From G963668345 sp965226215 (GTDB lineage Bacteria > Acidobacteriota > Terriglobia > Bryobacterales > UBA6623), in the NCBI GenBank assembly GCA_965226215.1, contig CBDDCH010000002.1, positions 3,224,001 to 3,288,000 on the forward strand: a DNA stretch of 64,000 nt, given 5' to 3'. Within the stretch, counting starts at the first letter, position 1, and each line of letters opens with the position of its first letter. The notes below the pieces were generated by a model, which was not told the origin of the DNA, made no database searches, and saw only the letters and a list, made by a program, of their open reading frames with translations. A program made the translations under genes and the position numbers. Below, piece after piece: positions 8,295 through 16,306 of this stretch.

Positions 8295-9287
8295 TTATTC
8301 CTCCTTTGAGAGATCGAGCCCGCTGTGCTCCCACCAGGTTGTCCCTGTCGGCTCTCTAAGCAACAGCGGTTTCAGGAACGCGAAGGATTTCTCGAGGCCC
8401 TCTTTGACATTGATATAGTTGCTCTCCATCTCAACGGATAGGGCGCCCTCGTAGCCCACAAACCGCAGCGTGGAAACAAAGTCCCGCCAGAAGGTTTGAT
8501 CGTGTCCCCATCCGATCAGCGTGAAATTCCAGGAGCGGTCTTCGGGTTTCGTGTAGGAGGTATTGTCGAGGATTCCCTTCAGCCGCAGGTTGTGAGGAAA
8601 GAAGCGTGTGTCCTTCACATGGACGTGGTGGATTGCATCTCCCAGGAACCGGATGGCTTCCATCACGTCGATCTGCTGCACGAACATGTGAGATGGGTCG
8701 AAGTTACACCCGATAACGGGGCCAACGGCCTCGCGCAGCTTCGCCATGGTCGTAGGGGAATGAACCAACTGACCAATTTGCGGTTCCACGCAGACGGTAC
8801 ACCCGTGGTCTGCGGCGATTTTGCCGTGCTCTCGCCAGAAGGGAATCAATCGTTCTTCCCACTGCCAGCGCAAAGTGCGGCGGTTCTCGAGAAGGAAGGA
8901 GTCGACAATCCAGGTAGGACAAGCATCTCCCGGAGCGCCGGCTGGAATGCCGGAAAGTACGATCAGCCGCGGCGCACCCGCTGCTTCCGCCAAGCGACAG
9001 ACTTTTTGGAAATAGTCGGAATAAGCCTTGACCACTTCCGGGTCGGACGAGAGGGGCTCCCCGTGAGCGGTGAATCCGCTGATTTCGAGCCCGTGCTCAG
9101 CCAGCGCATCAAGCCAGCGGCGGAGCGCGTCTCGATCAGCCAGGAGCTTTTCCATGTCACAGTACTTGCGGCTGGGCTCGCCAAGCAGAGCCACTTCGAG
9201 AGCTTGTACGCCGTGGTCTTTCGCGAAGCGTAGGCCCTGCTCGAATTCAAACAGGTGAAGGAAATAGGTGTTGACACCGAGTTTCAC
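8295..9287 (-). CDS. Sugar phosphate isomerase/epimerase (xylose isomerase-like)
   Basis: A 330-residue TIM-barrel protein of the AP-endonuclease 2/xylose-isomerase-like family. Likely metal ligands are visible at barrel-strand ends: E in CVEPQIGQ, D and H in NFDPSHMF, H in HVHVKD and E in SVEMES. Members isomerise or epimerise sugars and sugar acids or act on related polyols. It is the middle gene of a minus-strand set with the aldolase upstream and the MBL-fold protein 1 bp downstream, which points to carbohydrate or sugar-acid catabolism. The exact substrate is unknown. Confidence 0.83.
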   Translation of the reverse strand: MKLGVNTYFLHLFEFEQGLRFAKDHGVQALEVALLGEPSRKYCDMEKLLADRDALRRWLDALAEHGLEISGFTAHGEPLSSDPEVVKAYSDYFQKVCRLAEAAGAPRLIVLSGIPAGAPGDACPTWIVDSFLLENRRTLRWQWEERLIPFWREHGKIAADHGCTVCVEPQIGQLVHSPTTMAKLREAVGPVIGCNFDPSHMFVQQIDVMEAIRFLGDAIHHVHVKDTRFFPHNLRLKGILDNTSYTKPEDRSWNFTLIGWGHDQTFWRDFVSTLRFVGYEGALSVEMESNYINVKEGLEKSFAFLKPLLLREPTGTTWWEHSGLDLSKEE

Positions 9288-9571
9288 GGGAAGCTCCTAG
9301 GAGCATTGTCTATCCTGCCATTGTCGGTGGGTCGAGTGCAAAGGCCGGCGGCTGAGCGAGCAGTGGTTACGCAGCCGCGACCGTGAGGAGCGGCCCCAGG
9401 GTTATTGGCTTCTGAGGTCTTCAGGACCGGTGCTCTCGCACACCGTCGCGACGAGCGAGTCAACGGACGGGGATTGAACCGTGCTGGGCGACGTCATCTC
9501 TGGACCGCTCGCTCACACTCGCGGCTCGGTGGTCGACGCTCTGGGATATCAAGGGCGCAGCCCTTGGCTAC
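9288..9571. other. Intergenic gap with GC-rich repeat fragment
   Basis: No gene is supported. The segment near 9373-9395 (CCGCGACCGTGAGGAGCGG) resembles short motifs at 32650-32672 and 32700-32714/32822-32833, suggesting a short dispersed repeat. Confidence 0.4.
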
Positions 9572-10345
9572 TCAGTTCCCGAATGCTTCTTGGAACGGCG
9601 CCAGGGCGCCCGCGAACGCCTTGCGTTTGAATCCGACGTCAACGCCCATCAAAATGACACGTGCTCCCAGATCCGCGAAGTGTTTTGCTTGCTCGGCGGT
9701 TGCGACGGTCATGGCGGGGATCTTGCCTGCCGCGGCGACCGTGCTCACGACCTGGTCGATCTTGGGGGCGAGTCCGGCCTTCACATCTTCGCTGAACGCA
9801 CCGCGGCTTAGCGTCCAATCCATCGGACCCACGGTCACCATGTCGATACCGTCAACCTGCAGGATGGCATCCAACTCGCCGAATGCCTCGTCGCTCTCAA
9901 TCATCACCATCAGGTGAGTGCCTTTGTTGGCCTCTTCCAGCGTGCGCCGCGGGTCGCTGCCTAGGTTATAGTTTATCCCCGCGGCGGTTGAGGAGGCGCC
10001 GCGCTGACCCGCGGGAGGGTACTTCCCGAGCCGGACGAACTCGGCAGCCTGAGCGGCGTCCTTGACGTCCGGCAGGATTAACACCTCGAACCCTCCGTCG
10101 AGCAACGCTTGAACGTGCGTTCGGGTGAGCTCGATGATACGAGCCATCGGCACCATACCCAGATGCGTGATGGTACGGCTCAGCCGTGTCGCCTCGGTCA
10201 TCGAAGTGGGCGAATGTTCGAGGTCCATCCAGACGGCGTTGTAGCCTAGTTGCGCCAGCAGTTCCATGTCGACGAAAGTCGGATCGCGACAGAGGATGCC
10301 TGAGAGAACGCGGTTTTCATTGAGGAGCTCGTTTAGCCGATTCAC
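9572..10345 (-). CDS. HpcH/HpaI-family aldolase (first copy)
   Basis: This 257-residue protein belongs to the class II pyruvate aldolases of the HpcH/HpaI family, which cleave 2-keto-3-deoxy acids to pyruvate and an aldehyde. Diagnostic motifs are WMDLEHSP near residue 40, the metal-site strand MVMIES near 148 and VGPMDWTLSRG near 175. Length matches the family (about 250-270). It is likely the first gene of the minus-strand operon running through the isomerase and the MBL-fold gene, although a 284-bp gap follows. A second, diverged family member is at 13899-14672. Confidence 0.87.
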   Translation of the reverse strand: MNRLNELLNENRVLSGILCRDPTFVDMELLAQLGYNAVWMDLEHSPTSMTEATRLSRTITHLGMVPMARIIELTRTHVQALLDGGFEVLILPDVKDAAQAAEFVRLGKYPPAGQRGASSTAAGINYNLGSDPRRTLEEANKGTHLMVMIESDEAFGELDAILQVDGIDMVTVGPMDWTLSRGAFSEDVKAGLAPKIDQVVSTVAAAGKIPAMTVATAEQAKHFADLGARVILMGVDVGFKRKAFAGALAPFQEAFGN

Positions 10346-10854
10346 AATTGTTTCCTGTCAGCGGGTGGAGTGCTAGTATAGCGCGGAGAGTGAGTCGCAC
10401 CGTGGTGCAGCATGACCGCTCGCTGACCTCCAGCGTCGAGAGAGTCTCGACGCGGCACGCTGAGAGCGTGCGCCACAACAAGGTTGAGCGTTTTCGCACA
10501 GACTGTTTCGGGTGCGGCAGCCGATAGCGGGCCTCTGAGAGCAAAAGCCGCGGATCTCAAAAGCGAGATTCGCAATACGAACTACGAACCTCAAGGAATC
10601 CGCGAGACAGGGTGGTGAACCCCGCATCGGCCTGGCCGGTGCTTGGCCCTACCCTACTCACATTCTCGATTGACGCGACTCGGACCCCGTGATAGGGTAT
10701 TTCTTTTGACTTTAGCGCCTCATCTACTCCAGCGCGCGGCGTCTTTCAGAGGCATCTGGCGCCAAAACAGTTTTCATGATCGGTATGGGGCTTCGCACCG
10801 CAACCACTACCTTCGATAATGAACAGGCACACGCGACGGGGTAATTAGCTTCTC
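10346..10854. other. Divergent intergenic region with repeats
   Basis: This 509-bp region separates the divergent aldolase and transporter genes and probably contains both promoters. It has one double stem-loop repeat (10435-10477). A downstream segment near 10550-10592 (cgagattcgcaatacgaac) resembles 57743-57769. No gene is supported. Confidence 0.5.
10435..10477 (+). repeat. Double stem-loop repeat, copy 3
   Basis: Hairpin one is GTCGAGAGAGTCTCGAC. Hairpin two is GCACGCTGAGAGCGTGC, followed by GCCACA. Near-identical in form to the copies at 57664 and 58023. Confidence 0.8.
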
Positions 10855-12858
10855 ATGACTGACTCAGAGCCTCCCCAAGGGAATGAACCAAAGTCCGAAA
10901 CCGTAGCGGCGGGTGTTCTTTCCCCTTGGACGGTGGACGAGTTGCCGCGCCCTCTAAAGCGAGGTTGGCGCGAGTGGAGGACGTTCATCGGACCGGGGAT
11001 GTTGCTTGCCGGCGCGTCGATTGGGGCCGGCGAGTGGCTGTTCGGTCCGGCGGTCAGCGCGCAATTCGGGGCCATGGTGATGTGGCTCGCCACCATCAGC
11101 ATCGTTTGCCAGGTGTTCTTGAACCTGGAGGTGATGCGCTACGCGCTCTATTGCGGCGAGCCGATTGTGGTCGGCTTTTTTCGCACCTGGCCGGGGGCAC
11201 GACTCTGGACGCCGGTATATCTGCTCATTGAGTTTTCCAACGTCTTCCCGTTTATGGCCTTGAACTCCGCGGTGCCGCTGAGCGCAGCCATACTAGGTCA
11301 TCTTCCTGGGGACGCCATGACGACCTTTCTGGGGCTGTCGTTATCGGAAAGCCAACTGGTGAGGGTCTTAGGGTATGTGGTTTTCTTCCTGAGTTTTGTC
11401 CCCCTGTTTTTCGGCCGAGCGATCTACCGCATGATCGAACTGCTCATGACCTTTAAGATTGTCTTGGTTTTGAGCTATCTAGGTTTTATCGCCGTGTTCA
11501 TGGTTTCCGCTCGCAACATCGGGGACGTGGTAACCGGATTCTTTCGCTTTGGGTCGGTTCCTTTTCGGGCCGACTCGGTGATCGACGGACGCCACTTCAC
11601 CTGGACCGAGCGGGAAGGGTCGGTAGTTTATACGGTCAAAGGAACCATCGAGAATGGCCAGCCCATTGTTACGGAGTTTCGCGTCGGCGGGAGCGGCCAA
11701 GCGCGGAAATATGCCCTCGGTGAAGCCGTACCGGCTGAGCTTCAAAGTCAGCTGCGAAACCAGGTTGCCACTGCTCAGAGCCTGGCTCGTCCGGGGCGGT
11801 TTCTTGTCGAGCACACGGACGGTGATCTAACTTTGAGAGCGGAGGGCCGGAAGGCTCCTGATGGCGCATGGCAGCCTGCGGGTTTCTTAGTGACCGAGTC
11901 GGGGGTAGCCAGCCGCTACGACCGGCTGGAGGAGGTTCCCGAGCCCGCGGCCTCCCGTTTTAGGGACCTGATCAAGAATCGCGGAGCGGAAACCAGCAAC
12001 CTGTTGACCTACTTTTTCAAGCATGGTCAGCTTCCGAACCTGGATTGGAGTCTGCTGGCTGCCTTCTTTGCGATTGCCGGGGCTGGCGGCATGGCCAACA
12101 GCCTGTTCTCGAACTATACCCGCGACAAAGGCTGGGGCATGGGCGGAAAAACCGGCGCCATCCCGAGCGCGATCGGTGGACGTACAATCACGCTTTCTCA
12201 CGTCGGCAAGGTCTTTAGGGTAAGTCCGGAGAGCGTGGCTCGTTGGCGCGGCTGGATCCGTTTTATCGTCACCGATCAGACCGCCATTTGGATGCTCGCT
12301 TCTTTTATAGGGATGGCCCTTCCTTGCATGATTTCCCTCGAGTTCATCCGTAATGCCCCCGTCGCCGGCGACCGCGTGGCAGCCATGACGGCCGATGGAA
12401 TCTCCAATGCTTACCCCGCCTACGGTGCGCTTTTGTGGCCCTTGACGCTTTTGTGCGGTTTTCTGGTGCTTGCTCCCGGTGCCACGTTCTCCGCCGATTC
12501 GCTGGCCCGCCGCTGGACGGACATCATTTGGGTAGTCAGCCCTCGAGTCAAAAAAATGAGGGGCAACCAAGTCAAATACATCTACTACGGAATCTTGATG
12601 GCGTACATTATATGGGGCACGTATGCCCTTTCGCTGGAGGATCCGCTCACCCTCGCCAAGTACGGCGCCGGCCTTGGCAACCTGGCGCTCGGTGTCTGCG
12701 CCGTCCATACGCTGTACGTCAATCGCAAGTTTTTGCCTCCTGAAATGCGACCGAACTGGTTCATGCAGCTAGGTCTCGCTCTGTGCGCTATCGCTTTCCT
12801 TGGCATTGCCGCTCTTGGTTTGCCTCAGCTGTTCGAGACTTGGTTCGGAGGGGCGTAA
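10855..12858 (+). CDS. Nramp-like transporter with large soluble insert
   Basis: This 667-residue membrane protein resembles the Nramp/SLC11 fold. It has a helix-1 motif GPGMLLAGASIGAGEW (residues 46-61) and about eleven hydrophobic segments. The canonical metal-binding DPGN of helix 1 is replaced by GAGE, and the helix-6 MPH motif is not seen where expected (near 400-420, AFFAIAGAGGMANS). An insert of about 160 mostly polar residues (233-395) interrupts the membrane core; typical Nramp proteins are 400-450 residues. It may therefore transport something other than a divalent metal. It stands next to catabolic genes and could import their substrate, which is inference. Confidence 0.75.
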   Translation: MTDSEPPQGNEPKSETVAAGVLSPWTVDELPRPLKRGWREWRTFIGPGMLLAGASIGAGEWLFGPAVSAQFGAMVMWLATISIVCQVFLNLEVMRYALYCGEPIVVGFFRTWPGARLWTPVYLLIEFSNVFPFMALNSAVPLSAAILGHLPGDAMTTFLGLSLSESQLVRVLGYVVFFLSFVPLFFGRAIYRMIELLMTFKIVLVLSYLGFIAVFMVSARNIGDVVTGFFRFGSVPFRADSVIDGRHFTWTEREGSVVYTVKGTIENGQPIVTEFRVGGSGQARKYALGEAVPAELQSQLRNQVATAQSLARPGRFLVEHTDGDLTLRAEGRKAPDGAWQPAGFLVTESGVASRYDRLEEVPEPAASRFRDLIKNRGAETSNLLTYFFKHGQLPNLDWSLLAAFFAIAGAGGMANSLFSNYTRDKGWGMGGKTGAIPSAIGGRTITLSHVGKVFRVSPESVARWRGWIRFIVTDQTAIWMLASFIGMALPCMISLEFIRNAPVAGDRVAAMTADGISNAYPAYGALLWPLTLLCGFLVLAPGATFSADSLARRWTDIIWVVSPRVKKMRGNQVKYIYYGILMAYIIWGTYALSLEDPLTLAKYGAGLGNLALGVCAVHTLYVNRKFLPPEMRPNWFMQLGLALCAIAFLGIAALGLPQLFETWFGGA

Positions 12859-12873
12859 CCGCTGCCCACAAGG

Positions 12874-13915
12874 TTGACCGAAAGAGTGAAAGCGAATCCA
12901 TTCCAAGTGGCGCTTGTCGGATCCGAAGGGCACCCGGTGCCCGAGTGGGTTCACCAGGAATTGGCTGATGCCGGGATCGAGTTCCTCGCTCCGAATGTCA
13001 GAGCGAGCAGGAATTGGAGGAACACGGGGCCGATGCCGATCTCGTGTGGGTATTCGGCGGCAAGCGGGTCAACGCGGAGGCGCTGCGGCTGTTTCCGCGT
13101 TGCGGCGCCATCATCCGCTCGGGCAGCGGCACCGATAACATTCCCGTAGCAGCAGCGACCGCGCGAGGCATCATCGTCGCCAACACGCCCGAGGCGGTCG
13201 CCGACTCCGTATCGAACCATGCCATCGGACTGCTCTTGGCGGTCACCCGCCGAATCGCGATCCAAGATCGCGCCGTGCGACAGGGCCGATGGGACCGGCA
13301 GGGAGACGAGCACCGCTGGCACTTGCGGGGCCAAACTCTTGGGCTGGTAGGCTTCGGGCATATAGGCCGGCTCGTGGCCCGCAAGCTGAATGCGTTCGAC
13401 ATGAAGATTTTGGCCTTCGACCCCCTGGTGAGCGCCGAAGAGATAGCTGAAGTCTCCGTCGAGCCTGCGTCGTTTGAATACGTGCTTTCGCGGTCCGACT
13501 TCCTATCCATCCATTGCCCCCTGACGCCCAAGACACCTCACCTCATCGGCGAGCCGCAGTTTCGGTTGATGAAGCCCGAAGCGGTCCTGATTAACACTTC
13601 CCGCGGCCCGGTGCTTGACGAGAAGGCCTTGGTCGCCGCGCTCAGGGAGGGCCAAATCGCCGCCGCCGGCCTCGATGTGACCGAACAGGAACCGACTCCG
13701 CCTGATAACCCTCTGCTGAAGCTCGACAATGTGGTGATCACGCCCCATATCGCGGGCTACACGGATCAGTTCGCGGAGAATTTTGGCGTCACTCGCTCAA
13801 AGCGGTACACGCGCTGGCGGCCCGCCGCTGGCCGCCGTCCTATGTTAACCGGGACGTCGAGCCGCGTTGGGAGATGCATGAGAGAGGAAACCGAATCGAT
13901 GCTTCCAGAACTTGA
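12874..13915 (+). pseudogene. 2-hydroxyacid dehydrogenase with two frameshifts
   Basis: Across three frames this region encodes a complete D-isomer-specific 2-hydroxyacid dehydrogenase (PGDH-like). The N-terminus (from TTG 12874 or GTG 12886) reads FQVALVGSEGHPVPEW, then shifts by one base near 12998. The middle has the NAD loop LGLVGFGHIGRL, the catalytic R/E region (NTSRGPVLDE, AAGLDVTEQEP) and the histidine in ITPHIAGYTD. A second one-base shift at the T run near 13784 restores the C-terminus FWRHSLKAVHALA to a stop at 13913-13915. Both fit single-base deletions, so it is either a recent pseudogene or carries homopolymer sequence errors. Confidence 0.8.
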
Positions 13916-14672
13916 AAAAGCCCGCAAGTTAAAAGAAAGACTCAAAGCCGGAGAGGTCTGCTTCGGGGCGCAGTTGGCCCTTTCCGACCCCGCGGTCGTC
14001 GAGATTTTCGGCAACGCCGGCTACGATTGGCTGCTGATCGATACCGAGCACTCGGCGACCAGCCTGCCGCAGACTCGGGCCATGCTCCAGGCGGGAGTCG
14101 GGACCGGCTCCGTCGTTCTCGCCCGCCCGCTGATTTTTGATCCCGACGAGATTCGGCGATTCCTCGACAACGGGTCGCCGGGGTTGGTCTGTCCTTTTAT
14201 CAACAACGGGGAAAAAGCGAGGCGTCTCGTCGAAGCGTGCCGCTATCCGCCCGAAGGCATTCGCGGCTACGGTCCGCGGCGAGCGGGCGTGTATTTCCAC
14301 GACGCCGACGAATATGTTCGCACCGCGAACGACGCGCTCTTTATCAGCCCCATCATTGAGTCGCGGGACGCCATCGACAATATCGACGACATCATGAGCG
14401 TTGACGGCATCAACGCCGCCGCGGTGGGCCCCATGGACCTATCGATGTCCCTCGGCGTCTTTAAGCAGTTCGATGACCCGAAGTACGTCGCTGCCGTGGA
14501 CAAGGTTCGCGAAGCCTGTCATAAGCACGGCAAGGCCATGGGCGGAGGCTGCCTTAGCATCGAGGACGCCGCCGACTGCATAGCCAAAGGCGACCAGTTT
14601 CTTCTCGTCACGGGCGACGATACGGCGCTTGCCGCCGAGGCCCGCGGCGTTCTCGAGTCGCTGAAGAAGTAG
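13899..14672 (+). CDS. HpcH/HpaI-family aldolase (second copy)
   Basis: A 257-residue class II pyruvate aldolase-family protein with LLIDTEHSATS, the metal-site strand ISPIIESRDA and AVGPMDLSMSLG. It is homologous to but clearly diverged from the aldolase at 9572-10345, so the two probably handle different substrates or steps. I favour ATG 13899 with GAGAGG at 13882-13887; ATG 13878 is also possible. The start overlaps the end of the dehydrogenase frame (13915), as in a coupled operon. The pair suggests oxidation or reduction of a hydroxy acid followed by retro-aldol cleavage. Confidence 0.85.
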   Translation: MLPELEKARKLKERLKAGEVCFGAQLALSDPAVVEIFGNAGYDWLLIDTEHSATSLPQTRAMLQAGVGTGSVVLARPLIFDPDEIRRFLDNGSPGLVCPFINNGEKARRLVEACRYPPEGIRGYGPRRAGVYFHDADEYVRTANDALFISPIIESRDAIDNIDDIMSVDGINAAAVGPMDLSMSLGVFKQFDDPKYVAAVDKVREACHKHGKAMGGGCLSIEDAADCIAKGDQFLLVTGDDTALAAEARGVLESLKK

Positions 14673-14742
14673 GCCGGGTGTGACGGCGCGCCTTGCGGAC
14701 AAGATTGTTCTGCTCCCTGGCGCGGGTCTCCGGCCCGCCCTT

Positions 14743-14763
14743 GGGCACAGCATGCTGTGTCCC
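14743..14763. repeat. GC-rich palindrome, variant form
   Basis: GGCACAGCATGCTGTGTCC is an interrupted palindrome similar in form to the copy 50 bp downstream. Confidence 0.5.
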
Positions 14764-14790
14764 TACGGACCTGTGGGGTGCCGGGCAATG

Positions 14791-14815
14791 TAGGGGCACG
14801 GCATGCCGTGCCCGA
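14791..14815. repeat. Dispersed palindrome GGCACGGCATGCCGTGCC
   Basis: A perfect palindrome in the context atgtagg...cccgaa. The same context recurs at 38681-38705, where it sits inside a MITE-like element. Confidence 0.7.
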
Positions 14816-14816
14816 A

Positions 14817-14961
14817 GTTCCCGATCGTCCCCCTGTCTTCTAATTAGCCAAGGGCTTGTGTCGTCGTGGATCACGACCGTAGCACGGTCCCCGACGGCTT
14901 CTAAGAAATCATCCATCCAAGGATGTTCATGGCCCTTTTGTGGGATGAAAAGAATTTCCAC
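14817..14961 (-). pseudogene. N-terminal fragment, possible hydroxyacid dehydrogenase
   Basis: From GTG 14961 the minus strand reads VEILFIPQKGHEHPW and then MDDFLEAVGDRATVVIHDD, which resembles the first strand and helix of 2-hydroxyacid dehydrogenases. After roughly 45 residues the frame enters the palindromic repeat and loses sense. It sits 76 bp after the alcohol dehydrogenase stop, on the same strand, so it may be the broken last gene of that operon. The family call is tentative. Confidence 0.4.
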
Positions 14962-15037
14962 GGTGTGTATCTCCGGAAGCTTTCGTTTGGCAGATCACCT
15001 GACCCGCCGCTTCTTGATCCCTCCGACGAATGTTGCC

Positions 15038-16285
15038 CTACCGCAACACTCCTCGGTAGATCTGCTCGATGTCCGGGCGGGTCATCTCAACCGGATTGTA
15101 GTCCAACAGCCGGCGGATGTTGAAGGCGATCTCCACCATTTTGGGGATTGCTTCTTCGCCGAGCCCTGACGATTCCAACGATCCCCAGGGGGTGTGCTCC
15201 CGTCGGATCCGGTCGATCCAGGCGGCCAGGGCTTCAACGCCTTCTTCGCGGCTTTTACCTTTGACGTCGAGGCCTGCCACCCCTGCCGTGTAGTAGTACT
15301 TGTCGGCCACCGCGGGCATGTTGTGGCGCATGACACCCGGCAGCGTCAATGCCACCGCCGCGCCATGCGGGACCGTGCTGCTCGCCTCATCCGAAAACTT
15401 CTCAATCGGGTACCCCAAGGCGTGGCCCGGCCCCGTGCCGATCGGGCCCAGCAGCAATCCCGCCAGCAGGCTACAACGCGCCATGTTGTAGCGAGCTTCG
15501 GGGTCATCGGCGCCGTTCTTGATGGCACGCTCTAGGTAGGGGCAGCCGGCCTGGAGAGACTCCCGCGCGACAGCGTCCCCGATGGCGGTCGTCTTCTTCG
15601 AGGCCGTGCCTTCGAGTGCGTGGCTCAGTGCGTCTATCCCTGTGATCGCTGTCAAAACGGGTGGCAAATCTCGCGTCAAGCGTGGATCGACGAGCGCCAC
15701 CTTGGGCAGGATGAAGGGACTGAAGACGACTTGTTTGCCCTTCTCGTCGGCAACCACCGCGACGGAACTTGTCTCGCTGCCCGTTCCTGCGGTCGTCGGG
15801 ATGGCAATAAGGGGCCACTTGGCCGGTTCAGGAACCAGATCGTAACCGAAAAAGCCCGCGATGGACTTGCCAAAAGTTGCGACGCACAGTGCAGTCTTGC
15901 AAGTGTCGATCGTGCTTCCGCCCCCGAGAGCGATAACCGCATCCGCGCCCGCTTGATTGATGACGCCTGCACATTCCTCGACACTCGCAATCGTGGGGTT
16001 GGAAATCACGCCATCGTAGACGCCCACTAGTTCGATGTCGTGGCTTCCCAGAGCCTGCCGCACAGGTGTTTCGAGCTCGGCGATGCCGGGATCGCGAACA
16101 AGTAGAACCCGGCCCGCACGGAGGTGCTGACACTCTTCGCCCAGCTTGTCTAGGCTTCCCTGGCCGAGGACAACACGCCTGTGATCAAACTGGAAAAAAC
16201 TTTTCGCTTCCTCGAGGCGTTCCGCTTTGCCGGAGAAGAACGGATTGGCCGCGAAGAGTTCTTCGTTGACTTGGACGGGAATCAC
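15038..16285 (-). CDS. Iron-containing alcohol dehydrogenase
   Basis: This 415-residue protein is a group III (iron-type) alcohol dehydrogenase. The NAD(P)-binding loop ALGGGSTIDTCK is near residues 118-129, followed by PTTAGTGSETSS. Metal-site histidines fall in GIDALSHALEG, GPGHALGYP and the nearby VPHGAA segment. Family enzymes reduce aldehydes or oxidise primary alcohols in the cytoplasm. The gene lies 21 bp after the VOC fusion gene in a minus-strand operon, so it probably handles the aldehyde or alcohol produced in this catabolic cluster. Confidence 0.9.
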   Translation of the reverse strand: MIPVQVNEELFAANPFFSGKAERLEEAKSFFQFDHRRVVLGQGSLDKLGEECQHLRAGRVLLVRDPGIAELETPVRQALGSHDIELVGVYDGVISNPTIASVEECAGVINQAGADAVIALGGGSTIDTCKTALCVATFGKSIAGFFGYDLVPEPAKWPLIAIPTTAGTGSETSSVAVVADEKGKQVVFSPFILPKVALVDPRLTRDLPPVLTAITGIDALSHALEGTASKKTTAIGDAVARESLQAGCPYLERAIKNGADDPEARYNMARCSLLAGLLLGPIGTGPGHALGYPIEKFSDEASSTVPHGAAVALTLPGVMRHNMPAVADKYYYTAGVAGLDVKGKSREEGVEALAAWIDRIRREHTPWGSLESSGLGEEAIPKMVEIAFNIRRLLDYNPVEMTRPDIEQIYRGVLR

Positions 16286-16306
16286 GCCCGCGGCCCCCCG
16301 GTCGTT

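Larger units (their letters stand above)
14673..15037. other. Convergent intergenic region with palindromes and gene remnant
   Basis: This gap lies between convergent genes. It contains two related palindromes (14743-14763 and 14791-14815) and a minus-strand N-terminal gene fragment (about 14817-14961). No complete gene is supported. Confidence 0.5.

Noticed and set aside
13014..14672. A single 552-residue dehydrogenase-aldolase fusion protein
   Set aside because: The joining segment has no sense, while the other frame carries the true dehydrogenase C-terminus to a stop at 13915. It is two genes with a frameshift, not a fusion.
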